A stretch of DNA of 64,000 nucleotides from Endobugula sp047636495 (GCA_047636495.1 JBLILH010000011.1:1-64000), one strand, 5' to 3'; positions 46,397 to 55,248 are shown, numbered from the stretch's first letter. Notes: generated by a model from the sequence alone, not told the origin. Numbers and translations: made by a program.

Positions 46397-47312
46397 ATGA
46401 AAATAAAAATGCTGGTGTCAAAAATCGGTTTACTTATCGTTACCTTACTTGGCTAACAAGGTTGCGTGTTTAGCATTGTTGATGGAGTTACACCAACAGA
46501 AGGTTATGCGTTATAAGATGATATTGCCCATGGCGATTCTATTCGTCAACGATTGGATGTATATGTTCCTCAAAAAACTCAACAGTAAGACATTAACGAT
46601 GTTGTTTTTTATGGCGGAGCTTGGGCGAATGGAAATAAGCAGGATTATCGCTTCGTTGCACAGGCGCGGTCTAATGAAGGTTATCAAATTGTCGTGCCTG
46701 AATACCGTGTAATATCCTGAGGGGTTATTCCCAGAATTTATGGCAGATGCAGCACAAGCTTTAGCGTGGACAGCACAGTGTACCAATCAACCTATCGTGC
46801 TGATGAGGCACTCGGCAGGCGCACATATTGAAGCGATACTCGCACTAGATGATCAGTGCCGCCAGCGTGTGGGTGTTGCCCATACGGGTATAGCTGGGCT
46901 AGTGGGGCTATCGGGGCCTTATGATTTCTCGCCACTAAAAGATGAACGTGTAAACATAATTTTTAGTGCAGCTAATGCTATAGCGCACACACAGCCCACT
47001 AATTACGTGACGCCATTAGCACCGCCCACGCTAGTACTCCATGGCACCCGCGAAATTACTGTCAAACCTTTTAACAGCGAGCGCTTAGCGAAAAAGCTCA
47101 GTGACCCAAGGGTATCAACCACGCTAAAATGGTATCCCAATTCTGGTCATGCTGCCATTGTCGGCGCATTATCTATTCCACTGCGTGAGCAGTTACCTGT
47201 ACTAACTGATATTAATGCTTTTTTACAGGGACCTGTAAGCAAACACTCTGCGAGCAATCGCTATCAACCGTCTGGGATAAATAGAAGCCTATACATAAAA
47301 ACGGGCATCTAA
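46397..47312 (+). pseudogene. Decayed lipoprotein-type alpha/beta hydrolase (esterase) gene
   Basis: The reading frame starts MKIKMLVSKIGLLIVTLLG and after a TAA continues QGC, a lipoprotein signal with lipobox. It goes on as DSIRQRLDVYVPQ, VVFYGGAWANGNKQDYRFVAQA and YQIVVPEYRV, typical of the carboxylesterase-like alpha/beta hydrolases. There are three in-frame TAA stops, and a one-base insertion near 46710 after which the frame is lost. The rest (YPEGLFPEFMADAAQALAWT to the end) is open. The nucleophile elbow reads RHSAGAH where GHSAGAH is expected. The catalytic His lies in NSGHAAIVG. Confidence 0.85.
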
Positions 47313-47322
47313 GATGCCCGTT
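47300..47322. terminator. Convergent terminator between the hydrolase remnant and dctM
   Basis: AACGGGCATC (47300-47309) and GATGCCCGTT (47313-47322) pair perfectly around TAA, which is also the stop codon of the hydrolase remnant. Preceded by an A-run, it can serve the minus-strand dctPQM operon as a terminator. Confidence 0.8.
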
Positions 47323-47353
47323 AAGGTAGTGTCTATATTATTTATTGACGACA

Positions 47354-48760
47354 CTACACCATACCCATAATCCCCGGCAGCCATAAAACAATGCTTGGGA
47401 AGCTGATAAGTACACCAATCGTCACCATATCAGCGAAGAAGAACGGCGTAACGCCCTTAAAAACATCCTGTACGGTAAGTTCGGGGCGGACACCCGCGAC
47501 GACAAAACAGTTAAGCCCAATGGGGGGCGTGATGAGGCAGAATTCGGCCATCTTCACCACAATAATCCCGAACCAAATGGCGCACCCCGTGGCGCTTACG
47601 CCAAAGGCGGAGTCTACCGCACTCACATCTACACCACCGTTTAAGGCAATCACCGCAGGGAATACTACCGGTAGCGTAAGCAACAGCATCCCAATGGCAT
47701 CCATAAACATCCCTAGCACAGCATAAGCGAGTAAGATCAGTAATAGTGTCATCATCGGGTTTTGCTCAAGCCCAGCAATCCAGTCAGAAAACGCATGAGG
47801 TAAATCAGCAAAGCCTAAGAAGCGTACGTACAACAATACACCCCAAATAATCGTAAAAATCATTACGGTGAGCTTGCCAGCTTCCATCAATGCGCCTTTC
47901 ATATTCTCCCATTTCATGCCCTTATAAACGGCCATGCAGAACACCACAAATGCCCCTAGCGCGCCTGCTTCGGTAGGGGTTCCCCAGCCACCATAAACAC
48001 TAAAAATAATAATAAATATTACAAAGAAAATGGGCAATGTCGGTGGCAAAGACTCAAAGCGTTGTTTCCATGTAAAGCCTTTAATCGGTGGGCCATATTT
48101 TTTGTTACTCATCGCCAAACCAATAACCAAGAAAGCATAAATAATAGCTGATACTGCACCGGGTAAAAAACCAGCCATCAATAAAGCGCCCACGTCTTGC
48201 TCAACAATAATGGCGTAGATAACCAAAATAGCCGAAGGTGGAATAAGTGACGCCAGCGTACCCGATGCGGCGACGACACCGGCAGCAAAGCATTTGTCAT
48301 AACCTAGGCGTAACATTTCTGGAATCGCAATACGCGCGAATACTGCAGATGTAGCAACTGATGCACCCGAAACCGCCGCAAACCCAGCAGTTGAAAATAC
48401 GGTCGCTAACGCCATTCCGCCGGGTAACCAACCTACCCAACGTTTTGCCGCTTCAAATAACGCCTTCGTTAAACCCGCATAATAGGCAAGAAAGCCAATA
48501 AGAATAAACACCGGGATAAGGGATAATGCAGAGGTAGATACTTTGGAATGGGGGACGGTACCTGCCATTTTCAAAGCCACCACAAAGCCGCGCTCAAAAC
48601 CCATCTTAGCCGAAAAATACCATACCAAGCCTAAAAAGCCAGCGGTAGCAGCGGCATAGGCAACACGCACACCAATGAGTACGGCAAATAGCATAACGCC
48701 CGTCACCCATAAACCCATATCAATAGGGGCAATATCCATCATCGAATCTAACAGGCTCAT
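47354..48760 (-). CDS. dctM: TRAP transporter large permease
   Basis: DctM forms the transport channel of tripartite ATP-independent periplasmic (TRAP) transporters, which use the sodium gradient to import organic acids and other carboxylates. The 468-residue protein has about 12 membrane segments. The marks GASVATSAVFARIAIPEM, GTLASLIPPSAILVIYAIIV and FMDAIGMLLLTLPVVFPAV are typical of DctM. It overlaps dctQ by four bases. Confidence 0.93.
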   Translation of the reverse strand: MSLLDSMMDIAPIDMGLWVTGVMLFAVLIGVRVAYAAATAGFLGLVWYFSAKMGFERGFVVALKMAGTVPHSKVSTSALSLIPVFILIGFLAYYAGLTKALFEAAKRWVGWLPGGMALATVFSTAGFAAVSGASVATSAVFARIAIPEMLRLGYDKCFAAGVVAASGTLASLIPPSAILVIYAIIVEQDVGALLMAGFLPGAVSAIIYAFLVIGLAMSNKKYGPPIKGFTWKQRFESLPPTLPIFFVIFIIIFSVYGGWGTPTEAGALGAFVVFCMAVYKGMKWENMKGALMEAGKLTVMIFTIIWGVLLYVRFLGFADLPHAFSDWIAGLEQNPMMTLLLILLAYAVLGMFMDAIGMLLLTLPVVFPAVIALNGGVDVSAVDSAFGVSATGCAIWFGIIVVKMAEFCLITPPIGLNCFVVAGVRPELTVQDVFKGVTPFFFADMVTIGVLISFPSIVLWLPGIMGMV

Positions 48761-49407
48761 TTTGTTTCTCCTGCAGTCGTATCAGTATCAGTATCATATT
48801 GAGAGCCCGATACAGTCGCCGCTTCTTTTGCGGCTTGCGTGGCGACATCTTCAATAAGCGGTACACCAATAGGGTTATTACCACCCTCTTTAATAGCGCG
48901 GGCATAAGCCCACAACTGAATGAGCAAACGCAGTGACAATAGGCCGAAGGCAACAGGCACAATCAACTTGGCTGGCCATGTTGGCAGCTCAATATCAAAC
49001 GAGCTGTCGCCGTTTGTCCAGGCGCGTAAAAAATGCACGTAAGACCCGTAGGTAAGTAGCAGAGTCATTACCAACATAATGAATGTTGATATAAATTCAG
49101 ATATCCACAAGACGCGACCACGGAGTGACCCGACAAGAATATCCATACGGATATGCCCGCCTTCACGCTGACAATATGCAATACCTAGAAAGGCAAAGAA
49201 TGCCATCGACTGCTCAGTCCAGTCAATATAACCCGCCACAGGAAGGTCAAGTAGCTTGCGCCCTAGAACATTGGCCACCGCGAGTAAAACGACAGCAAAG
49301 ATAACGGTGCCTCCGAGTAGGTTAAAAACGGATTCAAACTTAAATAGTAGCCGATCAGATCGACTTAATAGCGAGCCGTCCTCTCTAACATTTGAAGCAC
49401 TAGACAT
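48757..49407 (-). CDS. dctQ: TRAP transporter small permease
   Basis: DctQ is the small membrane subunit that scaffolds DctM. The 216-residue protein has four predicted membrane segments, starting with LLGGTVIFAVVLLAVANVLGRK. The family-type stretch YIDWTEQSMAFFAFLGIAYCQREGGHIRMD follows near residues 60-90. The C-terminal 45 residues are polar. Its stop overlaps the dctM start. Confidence 0.92.
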   Translation of the reverse strand: MSSASNVREDGSLLSRSDRLLFKFESVFNLLGGTVIFAVVLLAVANVLGRKLLDLPVAGYIDWTEQSMAFFAFLGIAYCQREGGHIRMDILVGSLRGRVLWISEFISTFIMLVMTLLLTYGSYVHFLRAWTNGDSSFDIELPTWPAKLIVPVAFGLLSLRLLIQLWAYARAIKEGGNNPIGVPLIEDVATQAAKEAATVSGSQYDTDTDTTAGETK

Positions 49408-49583
49408 AACGTGATCTCTCAGGTGGGTGAATAAATGGGGAAGCAGTAGGGTCAGAGTAAGGTTTTATTGAATAACAATTAATTATGCCACTGATAAATG
49501 TAACGCGAATCAGTACGCAGTTGATAAATACAAATCTAGAGTCATATAAAGCGTTACTCTGATTTAACTTGTTCTTTAAAAGT

Positions 49584-49612
49584 AAAAAAGCGCCCACTAT
49601 AAAGTAAGGCGC
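49584..49612 (-). terminator. Hairpin with T-run between dctP and dctQ
   Basis: On the minus strand, GCGCC (from 49608-49612) pairs with GGCGC (from 49590-49594), followed by six T (49584-49589). It lies directly after dctP and should reduce read-through, so the binding protein is made in excess over the permeases. Confidence 0.8.
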
Positions 49613-49640
49613 AAAACATCATAATAACAATAGTAACCTA

Positions 49641-50648
49641 TTATTTAGCAAACTCTGCAGCGGTAAAGTCATATAAGGCTTGTGAATCAAACTGACCCTT
49701 ATATTTCTCGATCCAGTCTGCACGTACCGTCTTCGCAAGCGTATCTAATTCGGTAGCTTGAGAAGCAGTAAATGTTAGGCGTTCGATACCTTTTTCAGCA
49801 ATAGTGTCGTTATACTTGCCGACGACCTCACCTTCATAGTTGTCTACATAATAGTCTAAAGACTCCTGTACCGAACTTAATAGTGCCGCTTTGTTATCGG
49901 CACTTAGTGACTCAAGAGCCCTAGTGTTGACCACGACAGGACAGTTTGCGGTGCCAAGATTAAGGTTAGTCGTCGCCCACTTACCTGCTTGAATAGAACC
50001 AAAGGCTAAATGCGCATGCGGAGCAAAGGCCACCGTATCGATAACACCCGAATCCAATGCTTGACGCACTTCGTTGGCGGCAACACCGGTTTTAACTGCA
50101 CCTAATTGACTCATTACACCTGCAATACCACCTGGACCACGTAAGCGTTTGCCGGAAAACTCAGAAAGCGTTTTAGGTGTGTCACCCACACCAATCAAGT
50201 TGTATTGTGGTAATGGCGATGGCATTAGCAGGGTTGCATTCCAGCGAGCCAGATCTTTGGCAACGATAGGATGGTTATAAACTGCCTGTGATATTTCCGA
50301 TAAACGTTGCAACGATACATCTTTGGCAAACGGTAGCTCAGTAACGGTAATAGTCGGATTTTTTGCCGCATGGTAAAACGAACAGAATTGCGCCATTTCA
50401 AACGCACCAAACGAAATGCCGTCTAAGTTTTCTTTATTCTTTGAAAGACCACCGTAAGATATATTGAGCTCAAACTCTCCATTGGTCTTCGCTGACACTA
50501 GCTCAGCTAGTTTCTCAACGTGCTCGGTAAACGCACGACGCTTACTCCATAACGATACATTCCACTCGGTAGCGGAATACACATCACTCGCGACGAAGCT
50601 CAACGTAAGAGCCAACGCTAATGCTACTTTATTTATTTTTTTAAACAT
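49641..50648 (-). CDS. dctP: TRAP transporter periplasmic binding protein
   Basis: DctP binds the substrate in the periplasm and delivers it to DctQM. The 335-residue protein has a signal peptide (KVALALALTLSFVASDVYSA, cleaved near residue 25). The DctP family fold follows, including AFTEHVEKLAELVSAKTNGEFELNI, SGKRLRGPGGIAG and VAANEVRQALDSGVIDTVAF. The ATG at 50648 is chosen because GGAG lies eight bases upstream; a TTG at 50660 falls inside that site. The substrate is unknown. Confidence 0.92.
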   Translation of the reverse strand: MFKKINKVALALALTLSFVASDVYSATEWNVSLWSKRRAFTEHVEKLAELVSAKTNGEFELNISYGGLSKNKENLDGISFGAFEMAQFCSFYHAAKNPTITVTELPFAKDVSLQRLSEISQAVYNHPIVAKDLARWNATLLMPSPLPQYNLIGVGDTPKTLSEFSGKRLRGPGGIAGVMSQLGAVKTGVAANEVRQALDSGVIDTVAFAPHAHLAFGSIQAGKWATTNLNLGTANCPVVVNTRALESLSADNKAALLSSVQESLDYYVDNYEGEVVGKYNDTIAEKGIERLTFTASQATELDTLAKTVRADWIEKYKGQFDSQALYDFTAAEFAK

Positions 50649-51590
50649 GCTGTTCTCCAAAAGATGAATAGTAATACTTCAGGCACGAAAATACCCTCCT
50701 ATGTTCGTCTTATCAACGGCTGAGTAGAAGTTTTTTATTGTTTTTAGAGTTTTATTTTTGAAATAAGAATAAAAACTCTTATTTTATTTCTTTAGAGGAA
50801 AGAAAACTCTTGTTTAAAAGTATAGACTATATAATGACTGCATGATGAATGATTAGATGGTATGCGAGGAATATGTGACGTCACTAGCCCCATTAACTTC
50901 TTGATATTTATGAGAAAAGCCATCAGAGAAAGAGGGAAAAAACCTTTGCAGTACAATAAATAAATGAAGCTATCACTTAATCTTGTCGTTCCGCACAACA
51001 GTGATTCTATTTAAGTATGTAACCGATTTTATAGGCAATCACTACAGGGCGAGAGTAAATAAGTGAGATTAATAATAGAACAATAAAGAGTTGAAAGCCC
51101 GTGTATGTATTGAAAACAGTAAAAAGTGATGTAGGGCACACCGAGGTCTTGCAAATAAAAGCCAGAGTATGTAACGCCGTTTACTTTTGACGAGAACACG
51201 TAAAGGATTGGTAGAGCGGGCAGCTTTAACCGGTAAATTGGAGTGGAGGCGTTGATCATAGATGTAAATATCCTGCGGCGACATGTGGTGTAGGCATAGA
51301 GCATAAAAAAATAGCGAAGAACAAAAATAGTCATCTGGATCGGCTTATATGGGTGTTATTGTAGAATGGCTGGGTTATTTAATTAATTCAAGAGGTTAGG
51401 CAAGGCAGCATTTTTGGTGATAAGAGGGCTGGGGCGCGAAAACTCCTAGAGTGGCGTTGATGCGAGAGGGCCGGAAGCTTGACGTGATAAGGGGTAGAGG
51501 GTATTTTAGGTAATCACAATAAAAAATAGTCGCGCGCCGAAATAGGCAGTCTGGGGCGCGATATACAAATGTTATAAGCTCAGGTGAGCG
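50649..51590. other. Gene-poor region before the cassette cluster
   Basis: About 940 bases without a convincing gene. Near 50748-50790 an AT-rich inverted repeat (AGAGTTTTATT and AATAAAAACTCT) could be an operator for dctP or part of its promoter. Frames of 60-100 codons here lack ribosome-binding sites and protein-like composition. The segment 51400-51570 is more GC-rich than the rest and might be the left edge of the integron cassette cluster. Confidence 0.5.
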
Positions 51591-51788
51591 ATGAAGTATT
51601 TTTTTTCTGTAGTATTAAATGTATTGTTTTTGGCGGCTTCGGTGGTCGGGTTAATGTCTACGTGTATGTGGGGCTGCCCAAATTCCGGCATACAGTTGAT
51701 GTTCAAAATATCAACGGTATGTTTGTTTGTCAGCTTAGGTATGACTATCTACCTTTGGGTAACAAGTAAAAAGATAACTAAAAATTAA
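51591..51788 (+). CDS. Small two-helix membrane protein, likely cassette gene
   Basis: The product is 65 residues with two hydrophobic helices (FFSVVLNVLFLAASVVGLM and ISTVCLFVSLGMTIYLWV) joined by a Cys- and Gly-containing loop (STCMWGCPNSG). AGGTGA seven bases before the ATG supports translation. A hairpin and an attC site follow the stop codon, so this looks like an integron gene cassette. No family is recognised. Confidence 0.6.
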   Translation: MKYFFSVVLNVLFLAASVVGLMSTCMWGCPNSGIQLMFKISTVCLFVSLGMTIYLWVTSKKITKN

Positions 51789-51790
51789 GT

Positions 51791-51819
51791 AAGCACTATC
51801 GATATTTGATATCGTGCTT
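51791..51819 (+). terminator. Hairpin between cassette gene and attC
   Basis: AAGCA (51791-51795) pairs with TGCTT (51815-51819), and CGATAT (51800-51805) pairs with ATATCG (51809-51814), leaving a CTAT bulge. There is no T-run. Confidence 0.5.
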
Positions 51820-51935
51820 ATAACAAACGCTTGCAGTCGAGGCCAAACACTACGCGGTTTTTGTGTTACTCGCTGCGCTCAAACAATAACACAAAAATCG
51901 CTCCGTATTTGGCCCAACTGAAGCGGGCGTTATGC
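51818..51935 (+). repeat. Integron attC recombination site (118 bases)
   Basis: The site runs from TTATAAC to GTTATGC, matching the inverse-core and core ends of attC. Inside, ACGCTT-CAGT near the left pairs with ACTG-AAGCG near the right. GGCCAAA and TTTGGCC, and ACACAAAAA-like arms around CTCGCTGCGCTC, complete a long imperfect hairpin. It follows one small gene and precedes another on the same strand, as in cassette arrays. Confidence 0.88.
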
Positions 51936-51950
51936 ATAAAGGATTAATTT

Positions 51951-52310
51951 ATGAGTTTTGATTTAGCTATTTTTTCAAATTTTGAAGGTGTTACTGGTTC
52001 TGAAGTTAAGAAGGTATATAGCGATCTATCGATAAAGTGGAAAAGTACAAAAGAGTTTAAGAGATTTTCAGAAAAAATATTTGCAAAATATCCACCATTG
52101 GAAAATTTGTCTGATGAAGATATCGATTTAAGCCCATGGGCAAGTTGCGACTTATGCGATGGATATATGGTATTAGGATTCGTTTCAGACAAAGAAAAAT
52201 CTGATGAGGGGTTCAATTATGTTTTAGAACAAGCAAATAAAGAGAAATTAATCATCTTAGATCCGCAAGGTGGAGATGCTTTCGTTGGTGAAGAGAATCT
52301 GAAAGATTAA
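51951..52310 (+). CDS. Hypothetical cassette-encoded protein
   Basis: The product is an acidic, soluble protein of 119 residues starting MSFDLAIFSNFEG. It has no signal peptide or membrane segment, and two nearby cysteines occur in WASCDLCDGY. It starts 15 bases after attC, and the truncated start of the next attC (GCATAAC) comes five bases after its stop. It is therefore a complete cassette gene. AAAGGA lies before the ATG. The gene is more AT-rich than the housekeeping genes. I recognise no family. Confidence 0.7.
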   Translation: MSFDLAIFSNFEGVTGSEVKKVYSDLSIKWKSTKEFKRFSEKIFAKYPPLENLSDEDIDLSPWASCDLCDGYMVLGFVSDKEKSDEGFNYVLEQANKEKLIILDPQGGDAFVGEENLKD

Positions 52311-52314
52311 AAGT

Positions 52315-52330
52315 GCATAACAAGTGACTG
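52315..52330 (+). repeat. Truncated attC site, cut by an IS110-family element
   Basis: GCATAACAAGTGAC matches the left end of an attC site that would mirror the GTTATGC at 51929-51935. The sequence stops being attC-like where the IS110-family remnant begins. No matching right half was found after the element. Confidence 0.65.
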
Positions 52331-53275
52331 TGGTTCCAAGTCAAGCATTTCCCATTAATTTATATTGTTTTTTACGCCATTGATTTATCCCAATGGGTTC
52401 CACTTTTAACCATCGCATTGAGGATGGTTAATTGTTTTCTCATGCATGCTACCAGCGCCACTTTTTTTGGTTTTCCTGCAGCGACTAATCGTTTATACAT
52501 TGGTTTTATTGTAGGATGGCATTGTATCGTCGACATCATGGCCACAAATAATACAGTGCGTACTTTACTCCTCCCTCCTTTGATATATCGTTTGCCCTGA
52601 TAACTACCGCTATCTTTATTCATCGGGGCTATACCCACCAGAGAGGCAATTTCTTTTCGATTGAGCCTGCCTAACTCGGGTAGTTCACTTAAAAGTGTGT
52701 AAGTTAATACTTTGCCAACGCCTTTAGCGCTGAGTAAAATATCTCTTTTATTTCTCCACTCAGGCACTTCATCAATTAGCTTGTCAAGCTTGTCGTCTTG
52801 CTGTGAAACTTCTTTTTGCAACAATTTGAGGACACGATTTAAGCTTGCATGAAGGATTTTTGGGAGTCGTTTTAAACGATTTTTCTCCATTGTAGACATC
52901 TCTAACAGCTGGCTCTTCTGCGAGAAAGTAAGTCACTGATTGCCCTTAGCTTTTCAGGTTTCAGCTCGGTCAGCCTGGGTTTTAACGCCTCACCAAAATG
53001 AGCAATGTCTTGTGTATCCAATTTATCTGTTTTAGCGACTCGACCGGCGGCCTTAGCAAAGTTCCTGACTTGTGCCGGATTCGCTACCACGACGGGTAAA
53101 CCTGCGGCACATGCAGCACAAACGAATAGCATTTCTAGTCGCCCAGTGGCTTCGATAATAACCCGTGTTGGCGGATACGCTTTAAGTTTTTTTATGGCCT
53201 CCTTAACCCCTTTATCATCATTAGATACCGAGAAATAAATATCTAAAGGAGTTAAATTGGACACCCACCAGTAAA
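52331..53275 (-). pseudogene. IS110-family transposase, frameshifted and N-terminally damaged
   Basis: Two frames make up one transposase. The upstream half (52902-53264) has KGVKEAIKKLKAY, VIIEATGRLE, VVVANPAQVRNFAKA and AKTDKLDTQDIAHFGE, the DEDD-domain of IS110. The downstream half (52372-52899) has LLSAKGVGKVLTYTLLSELPELG and EIASLVGIAPMNKDSG, the C-terminal transposase_20 domain. They are separated by an apparent two-base insertion in the SRRR-QLLEM region. The first catalytic Asp of the family start (IGIDVSK) is missing. It is dead. Confidence 0.85.
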
Positions 53276-53441
53276 AAACCCTGAAAATATTAAGGTGAAT
53301 TATTCAACAGTTTGCGTCATCGCTATGAAATTTATTAAAGGCGTCGAGATAAACGCACAAGTTACTCAAAAACCCAAATTGTAGGCGAGAGAGACCCGAG
53401 ATCGTCAATCCAAAATAGAAAGGGTCGTGTTCAGTAGGGGG

Positions 53442-54401
53442 TTAAGCCGTATTTCGGCGGTAGTAAAACTTTTTATAAAAAAGTTCTTCAAATTTCTGTG
53501 TATTGACAACCCATTCGTCCGCATCAATCGCAAGGCGCTGCAATATTGGAAGGAATGTCTCTAGGATAAAGCCGCGCTTGTCTTGGCGCTGGATACGGCC
53601 GGTGGTATCGACAAGGGTAAGGTAATCCTTGTGGCTGAATAACACACCTTTTTGGTTGAGATATTTTACATTGCCTTCGAGAGCCGCAAGAGGCTTAACG
53701 GAAAAGCGTTGAATATAGTGTGGGTTGAAATCAGGGTTGTTTGCCAACGCACGGGCTAAACTAAAGCTTGGCTTAATGCGTTCTTTGATGCTGGTGTGTT
53801 TCGATTGCTCGGGAGTATCCGCCATTTTTGCACGAATAGGGTTTAAGTCGACGTAGGCCATCGCCGTGAGCAAGGCTTCTTCGGTAAGTAACGGTTGCGA
53901 CTTGAATCGGCCTTCCCAGAAGCGGCCTGTGCAACTCTCTTCTATATTGGCCTGTCTGGCGATCACTTGATTTAATTGCTGCATAAACTCGCTAACGCTC
54001 GCCAAACGAAGGCGCCAGTCATCGATAATTCGTGTGAGCACGTTCATTTCTGCCACGCTGATAGCGTCACCCTTTTGGTGTTTTTGAATAAGGAAGGGGC
54101 CTTTGTGAATGCAAAGCCAGCGTTGAATCACTTCATCAAAACTCCAACTTTCGCTGGTCGTAGCATCAATTTTTACGACGATATGGTAGTGGTTACTCAT
54201 TACAGCATAACTACAAATTTCAATGGCGAATACCGTTGAGAGCAACCGAATGCGGTCTTCGATCCACTGCCTGCGGTGTTCGTAGCATTGCCCTGTCAGT
54301 TTATCGGTGCCGCATAAATAAGAGCGGCGTACGCATCGAGACATAATGTGGTAGTAGGGCGTATCGGCAAGGGATATTTGTTGGGCGCGAGCTGTCGTCA
54401 T
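53442..54401 (-). CDS. RAYT-type Y1 transposase (REP-associated)
   Basis: The 319-residue protein belongs to the Y1 transposase (IS200-like) superfamily, subgroup REP-associated tyrosine transposases. The N-terminus DTPYYHIMSRCVRRSYLCG is typical. SNHYHIVVKI carries the His-u-His metal site, and the catalytic tyrosine is in TAMAYVDLNPIRA. Such domesticated enzymes cut at REP hairpins. A 30-base REP-like sequence lies 60 bases upstream of its start and again at 55006. It interrupts the cassette cluster. The frame is intact. Confidence 0.88.
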   Translation of the reverse strand: MTTARAQQISLADTPYYHIMSRCVRRSYLCGTDKLTGQCYEHRRQWIEDRIRLLSTVFAIEICSYAVMSNHYHIVVKIDATTSESWSFDEVIQRWLCIHKGPFLIQKHQKGDAISVAEMNVLTRIIDDWRLRLASVSEFMQQLNQVIARQANIEESCTGRFWEGRFKSQPLLTEEALLTAMAYVDLNPIRAKMADTPEQSKHTSIKERIKPSFSLARALANNPDFNPHYIQRFSVKPLAALEGNVKYLNQKGVLFSHKDYLTLVDTTGRIQRQDKRGFILETFLPILQRLAIDADEWVVNTQKFEELFYKKFYYRRNTA

Positions 54402-54423
54402 AAGAAATTCCTTTTCTGTATGG

Positions 54424-54924
54424 ATGAACAGTGTTTATGGTAGCGGCCGGTCACTAAGATGTCAATGCGGAGTGGGTGTCCTCACCTCCCGATTGATTCG
54501 CTATTTAATCGATGTCAATCAGCTAGAGAAGGCCGAAACTGAAATAAGGCTCTTTGAAAATGATTTTAAATCTGAAGGACCTTTAGAGCGCTTCAAAATA
54601 ATTCTTTTGTTAGCTAGGGCTGAAAGAACAGCTGGGATTCTAGACGAAGATCGAATAGCCATTTTAGAAATGGCAAGAGAAAAGGCAGTCAAAGCGGTGG
54701 ACCGCTATAAAAACAATAAAAATATACTGAAGACCTATAGTGATGTTGGCCTAGAGATATACAAGAGATCACAGGACTCCAGTGTTTTCGAGGACTCGAT
54801 GAAACAGCTGAAAGAGGCTGAAACTCGATTGGGTGATCCAGAGATTACTACTTCAATTATTATGTTTGAAAGACAGTTTTCGAAATTTCAGTCTGAATTG
54901 GCGGAGGCCCCAGATGCACCTTAA
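54424..54924 (+). CDS. Helical cassette protein with replaced 5' end
   Basis: The frame gives up to 166 residues. From about residue 22 on it is a soluble, charged, all-helical protein (LIDVNQLEKAETEIRLFEND, LLLARAERTAGIL, AREKAVKAVDRYKNN) that resembles tetratricopeptide-type helix pairs. The first 21 residues are encoded by the REP-like repeat at 54461-54490 and upstream sequence, so they are probably not native. The true start seems lost to the RAYT insertion. The stop codon lies inside an attC site, which marks it as a cassette gene. Confidence 0.5.
   Translation: MNSVYGSGRSLRCQCGVGVLTSRLIRYLIDVNQLEKAETEIRLFENDFKSEGPLERFKIILLLARAERTAGILDEDRIAILEMAREKAVKAVDRYKNNKNILKTYSDVGLEIYKRSQDSSVFEDSMKQLKEAETRLGDPEITTSIIMFERQFSKFQSELAEAPDAP
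54461..54490. repeat. REP-like 30-base repeat, copy 1
   Basis: This 30-base sequence is identical to 55006-55035. Its core GGAGTGGGTGTCCTCACC starts with GGAG and can fold (GGTG with CACC). That resembles the tetranucleotide-plus-hairpin layout of REPs served by RAYTs. It lies next to the RAYT gene. Confidence 0.75.
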
Positions 54925-54990
54925 CAAACGCATGTTGTCGGACTGTTTTTCCGCTGCGCTCCAAGTCAGCCGCAAATGCGGGCGTTAAGT
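54919..54990 (+). repeat. Integron attC recombination site (72 bases)
   Basis: The site runs from CCTTAAC to GTTAAGT, which fits the GTTRRRY core. CTTAAC with the following CGCAT pairs with ATGCG-GGC-GTTAAG on the right. The middle CCGCTGCGCTCC resembles the centre of the first attC site. The stop codon of the preceding gene lies inside it. Confidence 0.85.
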
Positions 54991-55005
54991 TTCTAAGGCG
55001 TAATC

Positions 55006-55035
55006 GTCAATGCGGAGTGGGTGTCCTCACCTCCC
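55006..55035. repeat. REP-like 30-base repeat, copy 2
   Basis: This is an exact second copy of 54461-54490, placed 16 bases after the attC site. The sequences following the two copies are unrelated. Confidence 0.75.
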
Positions 55036-55244
55036 TTCAAGCCGAAGATGGCGGCTATGGCCTGTTGGGTATGAAACAATTTTATCCTGAGTTGTTTGTG
55101 GATAAAGCTTGGGGAACGGAGACGGTATTTTCCGCGACGCAAGGTGATATCGAGACATTAGTTATTGATGCGGCTTATTTAGCTGAGGTGTGGGATGTCG
55201 ATGAGCATGAGGATGTGCAGCGTTGGATTTCTGGGCAGTACTAA
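55017..55244 (+). pseudogene. C-terminal fragment of an unknown protein
   Basis: Directly after the REP-like repeat an open frame encodes about 67 protein-like residues (GGYGLLGMKQFYPELFVDKA, ETVFSATQGDIETLVIDAAY, WDVDEHEDVQRWISGQY) ending in a proper stop. No native start exists, since the first residues come from the repeat. It looks like the tail of a larger gene cut off by the rearrangement. The family is not recognised. Confidence 0.5.
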
Positions 55245-55248
55245 AGAA

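Noticed and set aside
50792..51334. Open frames of 68 and 101 codons on the minus strand upstream of dctP
   Set aside because: No ribosome-binding sites, unlikely residue composition, and no family resemblance.
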